A stretch of DNA of 64,000 nt from Pseudoneurospora amorphoporcata (Eukaryota; Ascomycota; Sordariomycetes; Sordariales; Sordariaceae), in NCBI GenBank assembly GCA_033297205.1, contig MU859107.1, positions 124,001-188,000 on the forward strand, given 5' to 3'. The position numbers were made by a program, and so were the translations under genes. Shown here piece after piece: positions 44,375-55,410 of this stretch. The notes beneath the pieces were generated by a model. The model ran no database searches and was not told the DNA's origin. It saw only the letters and a list, made by a program, of their open reading frames with translations. The stretch's first letter is position 1. Every line of letters starts with the position of its first letter.

Positions 44375-46251
44375 TCAATCATCATCGCCATCATCGCTTC
44401 CGCTCGACCACCCTTCATGATACTCATCAGCCATCTCCGCCAGCTCGTTTCCAAGCTGCTCCCTGTCCTCTATCCCAATCGACCGAACGACCGTGGTCCT
44501 CAACAACTTCAGCCTCTTACATACCGAAGCATCCGTAGACAGACTGCTAGTGACGTTGAGGCCTCCTCCTCTCTTCGATGGCTCACCATTGTCATCCTTG
44601 AAAATCTGAGGGAAGCTGTCTAAAAGAGGGAAGCGAAGGGAGGTGTGATAACTAAGTGAAAGAGGGTTGTTAGCGACAGATGACAAGAGAAAAACATTGA
44701 AGGGAAAATGTACCTTCTCGTGACAGGCTCATACGAGCTCTTCCTGCGGAACCTCTCATCCTCCTCAACCTCCTTGGCTTCTTGAGCCTCATCGTCAACC
44801 TCATACCCTCTCGAGGTGATCACCTGGCTAAACACCCTGGGTCTGTTATCACCCCCACCACCACGGCGACGGACATAGTCCAACTGATCAGACGGAGTAA
44901 AGTTGATATCAAGGAAAACCCCCTCAGGATTCTCCTTCGCCATCACTACTGCATGTCCTCTTTGCTTGTGTTTGCCAAGCTGCCTCTGCCTCAAATCCTT
45001 CGACCCTTCATCCTCCTCCTCCTCCTTCGTCGGCTGCGGCGCAAAGCTCATCCCCAAGCTCGCCACATTCTGCTTCCCCATCGCATTAAGCGTATCAGCC
45101 AGCGTCCCCAGCGTATCTCTATTCGCCTTATCCCTCAAGCGGCTCGGGAGCGTAACGGTCTCCATCGCCGTAACCAACAACGCAGTATTATGCCACTGCG
45201 ACCCGCCATCCAGCGCCAACTTGGCCGGGTCCAGCGTAGCAAAGGGCACCGTAAACGGCACGACTACGCTCGCGTACTTGTACACCTCCGTTAGCGTGCG
45301 TGCCTTGTTTGCCAGTCTCAGAAGGCGCTTCTCCCTCGTCAGTCCCGGTTTAAAGGAGTCCTGCTCGTTGCCCCACACAAACACTGCCGTCTTGCCGTAC
45401 TCGTCCCGCACTCTCTCCAGGTACTTGGCCGCGAACCCGCCCCAGGCGTCGTCGAGACCCGTCAGGACTTGGATGCCTTGCATCTGGTCGGCTTCTTCGA
45501 TGAAAGGGCGGAGGTCCCGGTCGAGAAGGTCGAACTCCTTATCGAGAGAGGCAAACAGGTCCTCGCCCGTGGCGTAGCGCTCGAAGGGCATGATGGATGA
45601 GTTGAGCTCGTATTCGTTGAGTTGGACGACGGAGCGCGGGTGGTAGAAGACGCGGTTGAAGTCGGACCAGTAGCGGACTGAGTCCGTTGAGAGGGGGGCC
45701 GGTTCAAGGCCGGCGTCGAGGGATTGTTGGTAGGCGGATTGAGGGATGGTGGGCTGTTTCTGGAGGACGGTTGGGCCGTTCCTGTGGTTGAAGAAGAGGG
45801 TGAGTGAGTCGGTTGGTGGACGGAGGTGAGGATAGCCTTGATGGATGCATGGGATGTCTATCGATCGAGGAATGAAAGAAACTGGTGAAGAAGTGTCCAC
45901 GGGGGATGCGCAACTTACCACAACGCTTGAGGCGTCTGTCCCTCCTCGAGGTCATTATACAGCGCATTCGTCTTCGCCATGGATCCAAAGCCGCCCTTCA
46001 GGTCGTAGATAACGGTCCGTGGCATGTAGGTTTCGGTGCCATCCGCACCGATGCCGGGACGCCAATGGATGTCATGGTTGACGGCTGATTCTTGATCCTC
46101 GGAATATGTGAAATATGACTCCTGAACAGCTTGTTAGTTTTGTTTTTGTTTTCTACTGATACTAGTGAACTGTGCTTGCCTGGGCATTCCAGAAATGGGT
46201 TGCTAGATAGTTGCTCTGCTGCCCGAGCTGGAGTGTGATGATTTCGTGCAT
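44375..46251 (-). CDS. dml1: Dml1/Misato, tubulin-like mitochondrial inheritance protein
   Basis: Four exons, 46251-46180, 46121-45919, 45781-44714 and 44651-44375, encode 539 residues. Intron 1 begins with GC, not GT (CAG/GCAAGC), has a CTAAC branch and ends TTCAG; introns 2 and 3 use GTAAGT and GTACAT. The N-terminus MHEIITLQLGQQSNYLATHF is the Misato segment II tubulin-like motif, followed by VNHDIHWRPG and TYMPRTVIYDLKGGFGSM. QGIQVLTGLDDAWGGFAAKY carries the tubulin/FtsZ-like central motif. The C-terminal third has an acidic insert (EEEEDEGSK). Dml1 is needed for partitioning of mitochondria and mitochondrial DNA in yeast; Drosophila Misato acts in the spindle. It probably does not bind GTP in the canonical way. 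Confidence 0.93.
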
Positions 46252-47038
46252 TATGCGACAGTATCAAGGAAAAGGAAAAAGTCGAATCAGGATGTCTTTA
46301 TGAAGAAAATGTTTATTTTTCGAGAAGGAAAGCGACCTTCAACAGGTGGTTGTTGAGTCCAGGTCTCAAAGTCGTTTGTCCTCAGATGAAAAAGCGACAA
46401 TGACGATGATGCCGATTTGCCTGTGAGGAGCAAAAGTGCAATGCTAGTGTAACCCTAACCCTGGTCATGCTCGGCTCAGGGGTCGACATCATATCGCCAA
46501 TACAGTTCTTCTGTTCCCTAGAATATTTCAACTCTTCCAGAAATCAGGACTCCAAAAATAGCTTGTCGCCTCACCGGTAATGCGAAGGTAGCAATATACG
46601 TGACTTTTTTGACAAACATCATAAGTACTATACAGTTATTGACCCCAACAGGTCAAGTAGGTGATTTTGTGCGAGGTCATGTCTTAAAAGTCCTTGATAA
46701 CAGGCAAAATACATGGACAAGAAGACTGTATTACTGTAAGGGCTGCAAGAATAGCTCAAGTATTTGATACAGGATATTGAACGGAATAACAAAATCATCA
46801 TACAAAGGAAAACACAAAAGGCCCATTCATTTCATTGCTCCCTCGTCTAAATCCCCTTTAAAAACCCGTCTAAAAAGCCCCCATTTTCTATGACCAAAGC
46901 AGCCCGAGACTCCGGAAGAAGAAAAGGTAAAGTCCCCAGGTCCGCGCTCGCTATAAAAGAGACACGCTAAACATGCCAAAAGGGCGTGCAAGAAGGAGAG
47001 AGTGAAATCCAAGTCATGCTAGAGATGCAAGTCGTCGT
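46252..47038. other. Intergenic region between NADH dehydrogenase 3' end and dml1 start
   Basis: 787 bp on the 5' side of dml1. It contains a double telomere-like word at 46450-46462. The 61-codon ORF at 46827-47012 lies in the likely 3' untranslated region of the NADH dehydrogenase and is not supported. Confidence 0.55.
46450..46462 (-). promoter_or_regulatory. Telobox-like element upstream of dml1
   Basis: TAACCCTAACCCT on the plus strand (AGGGTTAGGGTTA read toward dml1), about 200 bp upstream of its ATG. Two telomere units in a promoter are the target type of Tbf1/Teb1-like factors; function is inferred. Confidence 0.35.
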
Positions 47039-48947
47039 TTACTCGCGAGAAACGTCACGGCCGAAGAGCTTGGACTTGACCCAGTCGTTGATGACGAGGA
47101 GACGGTTGCGAGCTGGCATGATATGTTAGTTATACCGTTTCTAAAACAAATAATCACATTTCCTGGGGCGGAAACTTACTGCTGAAGCACATGGACAGGT
47201 AGGCACTCCTCCAGAAGAGGAAGGTAAGGCTGCCACCGGAGGCAAGGTTTCCGTTGAACCAGCTCACATCAGCGACGGCCTTCTCGCTTCCAATGTAGGC
47301 AAGAGAGCCCTGGTGAGAGTAGTGGAAGGGCTTGATGTCCTTGATGCGGCGGAGCTGACGCTCATGCTCCTCAATCTCCTTGGAGATCTCGGCGGCGTTG
47401 CCGGGCTGAAGGTTGAGAGAACCGCTGAGCTCGCGGACGCGCTGCTCAAGGACCTCAGTGCGGGCCATGTTGTTGAAGAGACCAGCCAGGAAGTTACCCT
47501 CCTGAGAGGCAACCTGGGCGGTAGGGGCGTATCCAGCGACGGCGCAGTCACCGACAGCCCAGATATCGCGGGTACCCTGGACAACGAGGTACTCGTTCAC
47601 GGCAAGACCGCGGCGAGAGCCCTTCTGGGCAGGGATGCGCTCCATGAGGTCCTTGACAACGGGGCGGACAGCGTTGCCGGTGGCCCAGACGAGGAGACCG
47701 TAGGGGAGAGTGATCTTCTCACGGGTACCATCGGGCTTGCTGATCTCGGCCTCGACAGTCTTGTCGGTGACCTTCTTGACCATGGTCTTGGTCATGATGT
47801 CAATCTTCTCCTCCTTGAAGGTGCTCTCGGTATACTCGATCAGCTGCTTGGAGAAGCTGGGAAGGACGTTGGGAAGAGCCTCGATGAGGGTGACGCGGAA
47901 GCGGTCAGCAATATCGGGAATGAGCTTCTTGATGTCCTCCTCGAAGAAATCCTGGAGCTCGCCAGCGAACTCAACACCAGTGGGACCACCACCAACGACA
48001 ACCATGTGCAGAAGACGGTCGATCTCCTCCTGGGACTGGCCCTTGAAAGCGGCAGTCTCGACGCAGTCCATGATCTTCTTGCGAATGCGCTGGGCATCAC
48101 CAATCTCCTTGAGGAAGCAGGTGTGCTCACGGACACCGGGAATACCGAAGGTGGCGTTCTCAGCACCGACACCAACCACCAGCATATCGTAGGGGATCTC
48201 GGTCTCGATCACGTCGCCGCGAATCTCGGAGGTGTCGAGGACGCGGACGACCTTGCGCTCGGGGTCGACGGAGCTGGCCTCAGCCTCGTAGAACTTGACG
48301 CTGGCCTTCTTGTGGCGCAGAATGGTGCGGATGGGCTCCATGATGGAACGGTGCTCGATCAGGCCGGTCGTGCATGACGGGAGCAAGGGGGTGAAGAGGA
48401 AGTAGTTGCGGGGCGAGATGACGATGACATTGTAGTGCTCAGCGTCGAGCTTCTTGAGAAGAGAGACGGAGCCCCAGCCAGTGCCTGAACGAGATCAGTT
48501 AGTCACTAGGAACTCACATGAGCATGAGAAAGCGCATGGCGCAAAGCTGCGCGTATGGTTATCTTCGTATGCGCAAAGGTTAAACTCACCAAGAACCACG
48601 AGGGTCTTCTTGGACGGGTCAGGCTCGACCTGAGGACCAGGGTTTCTCTCCTCGTAGACACCCCAACCGATATAGGCGATACCGGCGAGGGAAGCGACAA
48701 GAGGTGCCCTCCAGAGCCACCTCAACTTGCGAAACCGGCGACGCTCCTTGGGGGGCTCGGGAAGAGCAGGAGTGGTCTCTGTGTGGGCGCGACGGATCTG
48801 CTGAGAGACAGCAACCTGCCTAGACTCGGAGATGAGGGCGCGACGAGGCGCAGAGCTGAGAAGGCGGGAAACGGCCTGGGTCTGAAGACGGGTAACGCCC
48901 ATGGAGGGGGCCGAAAGCCTGCCCAGAGCTCTGGATGTGGACGCCAT
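47039..48947 (-). CDS. Alternative (type II) NADH:ubiquinone oxidoreductase, mitochondrial
   Basis: Three exons, 48947-48590, 48484-47180 and 47112-47039, encode 578 residues. Introns of 105 and 67 nt (GTGAGT...TTCAG and GTAAGT...GCCAG) join VVLG to TGWGSVSLLKKL and MCFS to TRNRLLVINDW. The N-terminus (about 75 residues, Arg/Ser-rich) is a mitochondrial presequence, followed by a hydrophobic anchor (APLVASLAGIAYIGWGVY). The FAD motif is TLVVLGTGWGSVSLL near residue 115 and the NADH motif VVVGGGPTGVEFAGE near 290. VWAVGDC-like DIWAVGDCAVAGYAPTAQVA completes the fold. It is a single-subunit, non-pumping enzyme that passes NADH electrons to ubiquinone. There is no EF-hand insert, so it resembles Neurospora NDE2-type rather than NDE1. 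Which membrane face it uses is not certain. Confidence 0.92.
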
Positions 48948-51900
48948 GGTTGGTCGTTGGTCTTTTTTTTTTTTCGAATTGACGAGCGTGACGACGCGGT
49001 ATGGGACTGGCGACCTGGATGGCCTCAAAAGGGGAGGAAGGGAACACGGAGGGAGGAATAGAAATTAGGTGTGTTTAGGTAAGAAAAGGAGGAAAAGGAT
49101 GCAGAATGGAAGGATTCTGAAGGGGAGGTGGGGGATAAGAAAAGTTGAAGCTCTAGCAAAAGGTAACGGGCGGCGTGATAAGCGAGTCAGCTAGGATTGG
49201 TTGCTTGGCCTTGTAATAGGAGTCTGAGTGGGAGTGACTCTTTTTAGCCTCTCTTCACTGGTGGCCGTCTCTCTTTTTTTGTATTTCCCCTTTCCAATCT
49301 TGCAACCACCATGACTTGGGCTAAAAATGCGCGTATCCGTGTCTGAGCTACACCGAATCCAAACCCAGAAAAAAAGTAGACCAAACCTCAGTTCTCTTTA
49401 AACCGAACGAAATTCGTTCGTCCAGTCATCTCTTCTTCCTGGTTCTTACTAATCCTATCCTTAAGTTTTCCCCTTTCCCATCGGCGTCGTCCATGCCGTC
49501 CTCCCGTCGCCATAGGAAGTTGCTGTACACGGAAACGTGGGTGGGAGCGAGCCAAGCACTGGACTTCCAGCGAGGACAGCTTCTGGACCCCCAACTGCCC
49601 ACTGAACTGAAAGGCTCCGCGGGAGTCTGACTGATCTGATCCTACCTAGATCGGGGGATTGTCTTGCGTATTCAGTTTGCAAAGGCTTCAGGAGCGATCC
49701 ATGATGGAATGAACCCGCCCCGGTGGGACCTCTCTATCGGGCCTTAAACCCTCTGCAGGGAGTGCCCTATTCCCGTCCTTATCAGGTTGGCGGGTTTTGT
49801 GGGGTTTTGGCTATGTCGACCATCGATCCCATCGATGCAAAACTCGAGAGCCTCACGTCATACAAATATTGCGATTGGCCCGGCAGATGAGACTTTCTCT
49901 TTGCCTCTCGTCTCAGGATCAGCCCGGTGGATTTTTGTGTTGTCCAGGCAGGCTAAGATATAAGGTTGAAAAGGAGAGCAAAAGATACTACGTACTTTCA
50001 GCTTTGAGCATTCGGAGACGGCGAGAGTGAAACGGGGCGGTTCTGTCGGGGTCTGTGCCGTCGGCAGCATCGACCACCTGGCCAGCAACGGAACGGTCTG
50101 GCCGCTTGGTACTTAGCATTGCGATGGAGCACATGGGAAAAGAGCCAGCGAGCCAAAGACGGAGGAAACTTTATCCACATCAACCGCCAGCACTTGGGAA
50201 CAGGGCTGGTCGCTGCGGCTCTGGCACCTCCATGGCATTCATCCCATCTGCTTGATGCGAACTCGTCCCTACGTCCGACCACTTGTCAAACAGGTCAAAA
50301 CAGACTATGACAGAATGCACAGAGTGGCGTGAAGGCACATGTCAAAGCAACAGATGCCTCGAGCGCTGCCAGGATATGTCACATGCAATGGTTTCGGTCT
50401 TGGGAGCCCGAGTCACGCACTTGTGAAAGTTGTGCCTGGCTTTCCACCCGACTCCCATTCAGCAGAGCTCCGAACTTCGCAATTCCAGAAAGAAGCTGAA
50501 GCAATGTGGTAGCAGTGGCAGATATGCAGTATCGGCCGGTGGTCGGGGTGCCAAGAAGGAAAGAAGTGCTGCCCGGTCCGGCCTCAACCCCTGCACGGAG
50601 CCACAGGCAAAAATGTCTACGTACCTAGCACGTCACGACAAGGCACGACGGTCTGCACCGACGGGATTTTGCCGATTGCTCCCGTCTCAATGGTGCAGTG
50701 GTGCTCCTGGTGGTGTCAGTGGTGATGATGATGATGATGCAGTGCAGTTGCAGTTGCAGGGGTATTTTATGGGCCGCTAAAATAGCCAGAGGGCGGGGGT
50801 TAGGGCTCCTCCCACTGTGGGCTCTGGATGGTCCACCTTGGCTACCTACGTAAACGCCGAACTTCTGCAAAACACTGCTGCAACCTCGACGGAACTTGTT
50901 GAATGGGATCCCGGGATTGACAGTCGAAGGCTCTCGGTATCTCTGTGATGCTGACGAGGATGACATTCCGGAAGTTGAGAGACCCCCTGCGCCCTTGCCT
51001 GAACAAGCAATGTTCTTGTCTATGATGACGAGTCTACCTACATTGTCATCACAAATGGAAGGTACCTCGACGGTGTGGATGCCCTCCTGCCTTACCCGAT
51101 TGTAACTCAAAAAGCGCAAATGCCTCGCTCAAGTCATAAACTCCGGGGACGGTGTGTTTGATCGCCCTTGGCCCTTGTTCCTTCCCTTTACGAGCTCGTG
51201 ACTTCACTTGGTTAAGGTAACTTGCGCGGCGACAACACGAAACGGTACACTACTAGTCACTAGAGTACCATTCAGGTAGCATCCCGTCTTTGCTCTGGTC
51301 TCGACCATTCCCGTCTCCGACCAATCTATCTCCAAGCTGACCCTCCTTCCAATCTCGATATTTGCACTCCATCTGGATCTCTGCTGGGATACAGCTCTGT
51401 CATGTGGTGGATAGCAGATGACGTCTGCCAGCAATATGTGGCTAAGGTAGCTACCATGGTAACAAGGACGAAGATCCGGGGCTTCTCACTGATAAAGCAC
51501 AGCAGTGCACTCCAGAGCAGACACTGTCCCGACAGCTTGTCACCACGAGGCCTCCTGGTTGAGAGGGTGAGGCGGCTCGGGCCCGAAAGAGTTTACTTCT
51601 GTCATGCGCCGGCAACGCCAAAGTAGACCGACTCCTTAAGGAGTCGAGTTCGATCGTTGCATTGTGTTGCTAATATCACCTCTGTCCTACTTGGCTTTTA
51701 CCACTCATTCTCATGACCAGAGGTCGATAAGTTCTCTTCCCCTGCTTGGTATTTCATCCTCTGTTCGTGAGCAACCTTAATGCTATTCCTCACTCATATT
51801 CATGACCCGGGCATCGATGGCATTTCAAGCCTGCCTCCTGCATCGAGCTCATGGGTACATTACATCGATCAGCTTCCACAGAGACCAGAACAGCCTGAGG

Positions 51901-52109
51901 AGGCAGAATGGCACCATTTGCTCTGCCTGGAGGGAGCGAGACACGGAACGAGATCAAGAACAGTCTTGCGACGATTTGGGATTCTTTGATCGGAGGAGGC
52001 ACCGACGACGCTTGGCGTACAGATGGCGGGAACCCAGTTCATCTATCCCAGACAAGTTACCGCGAAAGGACTACTACTTATAGCGGCAAAATCACGGTGA
52101 TACCGAGAG
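48948..52109. other. Long divergent intergenic region
   Basis: 3.16 kb between the NADH dehydrogenase and the Ser/Thr-rich membrane protein gene. It holds a T-tract just before 48975 on the plus strand, a (GAT)n run near 50725-50740, an AGGTACCT palindrome (51060-51067) and an 18-bp palindrome (51629-51646). The open frame 51908-52171 may include unresolved 5' sequence of the downstream gene. No other gene supported. Confidence 0.5.
51629..51646. repeat. Perfect 18-bp palindrome
   Basis: CGACTCCTTAAGGAGTCG equals its own reverse complement. It lies about 460 bp upstream of the annotated start of the membrane protein gene. It could be a dimeric factor site; nothing further is known. Confidence 0.6.
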
Positions 52110-54009
52110 ATGAGACGAACGGCACCACCAGTAATGGAAGGAAGGGCGGCGACAGAGGGAAGAAGAACTAATCTAAACGACATGGGGGGTGCCGACAACA
52201 ACAATGAAGCCGGCGGGAAGACAGGATGCGGCAAGTTCAATATCTTGTGCAGGGGCAACAGAACAAGTGGGAAAGGCAGAAACAATGATGGCGACGATTC
52301 GGACAAAGGAGGCGGAAAGGAAAATGACAGCGGGAGTGACGACGGCAACAGCAGTTCTAGACCTACTAATAAACCGGAGAGCACCACCATAGGTGGTATC
52401 GCCAACCCCGGTCCAACGTCGCTCTTGCTGGTTTCTGGACAAACTCAGGCTCCAACTCTGTCTCTCCCGCCAGATCGTTCTCTCACCTCGATGGAGTCAC
52501 CGTCATTCGAGGTTTCTCCATTTTTTACGACCAGTAATGTCCCTCAGGCAACCGCCCCGGACCAGGCAACGTGGACACCTAAGGTAAGCTTCCATGGTCA
52601 TTATTCTTCCTACTTTTCAGCCCACTAACAGCAGGAGTAGCTTCTTAATCCGACTACCAACACTGAGCCCATTCCCTCTAATACTCGGCCAGACACTATT
52701 ATCTATCCCTCAAAACCCACAAAGGTACAAACTGAGGTTGTAAGCGTCACCAGCGCTTCTCCCATGGGTTCTATAACAAGTCCACCACACGCATCATCCT
52801 CGTCGTCATCGGGTGTTCCGGATGTACGCCCACAAGACATTAGTACGGGTAGCAACGCAACCGGTCCACAAACGGTGGGCAATAATGGAGTTGAAGCTGC
52901 GGGAACCACCTTCGATAAGACTGATGAGCGTGTTCTCATCTCAGTAGGATCTATTGGTACTCACTCTTGTCAACTCGAAAATCAAAGAGTAATCGCTAAC
53001 ATCTGTCGTAGGTGGTTTTGTTCTAGTTTGCTTTCTGGTCTGGATTGTACGGAGAGCAATCAGAAGAGCAGCGCGGCCTCTGTCAAAGGAGACTCGAGGC
53101 AACCGTGGTGGGATATTCCCTGGTCTTTTGGCGAAGACGGCCATTTCCAAGCGAAGAGATTGGCAAAACTTGAATGACGATTTCAGGGCCTTGAATCATC
53201 CATCCCCGACATCAGAGAGGACCGAGACTGCTGAACGTAGCGAGAGTGTCGGCAGTCTCTGCTCGTACGAAAAGGTGAATGAGTTGCTGCATCAACCACA
53301 CTCGCCGGGTATCCAGATACAATATCAGCAGCCTAACCCTATTCATCATCACTGCGGAAGTCCCTTACCATATGCAACTTTTGCAAACGTCGCCTACCCA
53401 GCAAATATCACAGGCACACGTAACTTGGCAGTTGCCGCGATGTACTCTCATCAGGCCCAACAATTCAGCACTTCCTCCAGCCGATCACAGGACGAATTCC
53501 TCTGGACGACTGCGGTTTCGATTGGCGCTGGAGAAATACAGTATGTCAACTCGCATGATCCGAAGAACCTGCTATCACCCTGCAGCACATTCCAAGATCG
53601 AGGCCAACGCATGAGCGACATATCCTCGCTCTCATCCGGCTTTGGCGACGGAGATTTCATTGTGCCGGAACAGACTGTTCAGCCACCACAACCGGCCGCC
53701 ATAGCCTACCCGTCTTCGCCCATCGGCACTACGAACCGCCTCTCTGGAATATCAACGCAGCAAGGAGGTAAAAGGGACACGATATATACGGAGTCCAGCG
53801 AGGACACGCCCGCACGTTTCCGAAGTCTGAATTCGTGGGTCGCTCAGCAAACCAGCCGTGTCAAGCGTGACCAAAAGCGGGACGAGGCTTCATATTTGGC
53901 TTCGGTGCCACAACTGTTATGCCAGCCTGGAGTACCTAGCATCCATAATCCGCCGGTTGAGCAGACGTTTAATCTGACGAGGGATAACGAGAAGCCCGCG
54001 GCCGGTTGA
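52110..54009 (+). CDS. Ser/Thr/Asn-rich single-pass membrane protein of unknown function
   Basis: Three exons, 52110-52583, 52641-52956 and 53012-54009, give up to 595 residues. The two introns (57 and 55 nt) have donors GTAAGC and GTACTC, CTAAC branches and TAG ends, and splicing creates the only membrane span: VLISVGSI joins GGFVLVCFLVWIVRR. The N-terminal ~255 residues are rich in Ser, Thr, Asn and Gly with several N-glycosylation sequons, as in wall-stress sensors and mucin-like proteins. The cytosolic ~310 residues start with a basic stop-transfer (RRAIRRAARPLSK) and continue with Ser-rich disordered sequence. No signal peptide is present at the ATG used, so a 5' exon may be missing; the frame closes just upstream. 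I do not recognise the family. A surface sensor is only a guess. Confidence 0.7.
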
Positions 54010-54324
54010 GGAGATCATAATCCGGATGCGATGAGGTGTTGATCAGATAGCTAGAGCTAGCCTCAACAGATGACACCAATTCAGAAGTGCAGGACTGGAA
54101 TCAGACAATATGCACTTGACGAGTGGTTTAGCGTTGATAGCATGTGATTCCAGGTATTCTGATAAATGTCGGGGTTTTCTTCTACGTCAATAACTGCAAC
54201 ATCTCTAAGAGGGAGCAGGAGGCAGGAACGACCTTTTTGGAGTTGTTTGGTAACGACAACAAGTCGGAGGGACCGTGTGGCTCTGCCGGCCGAGAGACGG
54301 AATCAGAGGCCACTTCGTCTTCTC

Positions 54325-54362
54325 CTTCTTCTTCTTCTTCTTCTTCTTCTTCTTCTTCTTCT
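54325..54362 (+). repeat. (CTT)n microsatellite
   Basis: 38 nt of uninterrupted CTT repeats in intergenic DNA. Confidence 0.9.
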
Positions 54363-55077
54363 ACCACCTCAACACTGTCAGACTCATCTTCAGGGACCCC
54401 AGGGACTTCCTCCTCCTCCGCCATCTCTGGGTCTAGTACGGCTACGAAGCTTGGCGCATTGTGCTACCTCGTGCCTTTGTCTGCATTTACTGCTTCCGTA
54501 GACAAGTTTTATTTGCAGGACGGGACTGGCTTTTTGTTGGCGCGACGGTTAAGACGGCACGGGCAGCACCTTTGTTGTTCTGAAGACAACTTGAAGTCAT
54601 ATTTGGACATCATAAAAAAGTGAGGCTGCCTGTTGGTTCCCCGCTATGATGATTACCAAGTGGCCCATCAGGCACATGGCAAGCTGAGGGCCTCCAGGGA
54701 TACGTAGGGGTTGGGGCTGTTAGCGCAACCTGTAGACCCTTGTAGAAGCCCCTGGGGAATGGACGCACGCCACTGGATGGACAATGGGTCCCGAGATATG
54801 ACGTCAACAAAGGCATCAGCCAAGGACGGGAGCAACAACAACATGGTTGTCGCAGCAAGGTTACACTAGGTACTTAGGTACACTCTGCTTTCCTTGTATG
54901 GCTTGTCAGTCGTCCGTCTGGATTTAGGTCATCGTCGGGATTAAATGGTCCCTGAAATACAAGTCTATCTATGCCCACAACCTCCGCGCACAGCGACAGC
55001 AGCATAAGCAACGATGAGCTCGAACGACAAGCTGAATTATCAGATTACAAAGATCAACGAGACCACGAAGAACATCT

Positions 55078-55100
55078 CCAACAACAACAACAACAACAAC
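55078..55100 (+). repeat. (CAA)n short repeat
   Basis: About seven consecutive CAA units in the likely 5' leader region of the DUF3074 gene. Confidence 0.75.
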
Positions 55101-55410
55101 CTGGGGAACTGATACGAACTGCTAGACTTACACGCGACAGTCTACAGCAATCGAACTTCGAAATCGTCCATCTCGTGCCTACCATCTACGCCATTACCTA
55201 CGAGTACCTACTTCAAACCATAGTGCCACTTGGGCTTACATGGCGATACCATCGTCCTTTTACTTGACCCGTCATTCACCACTGCCAAACTTCACCATAT
55301 CCTCGACAGTGGTATCTGTGTAGAGCCCGGCTACATACGCACGCTTTCTTTCAGCTTCATCCATAGGCTACCCACCACTTCCATAACGAACCATACGCGA
55401 CACCATCACA

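Larger units (their letters stand above)
54010..55410. other. Intergenic region, membrane protein gene / DUF3074 gene
   Basis: 1.4 kb with no supported gene. A pure (CTT)n microsatellite is at 54325-54362 and a (CAA)n run near 55078-55100. The ORFs over these repeats (54144-54623 and 54971-55267) get their Ser and Gln runs from them. Confidence 0.55.

Noticed and set aside
47313..48377. 354-codon plus-strand ORF
   Set aside because: Antisense to the NADH dehydrogenase; Leu/Asp/Gly-rich shadow with no recognisable domain.
54144..54623. Ser-rich 159-codon ORF
   Set aside because: Its Ser run is just the CTT microsatellite; the remainder matches nothing and no splice or promoter signals support it.
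54971..55267. 98-codon Gln-containing ORF
   Set aside because: Lies in the probable leader of the DUF3074 gene and owes its Gln run to a CAA repeat; could at most be an upstream ORF.
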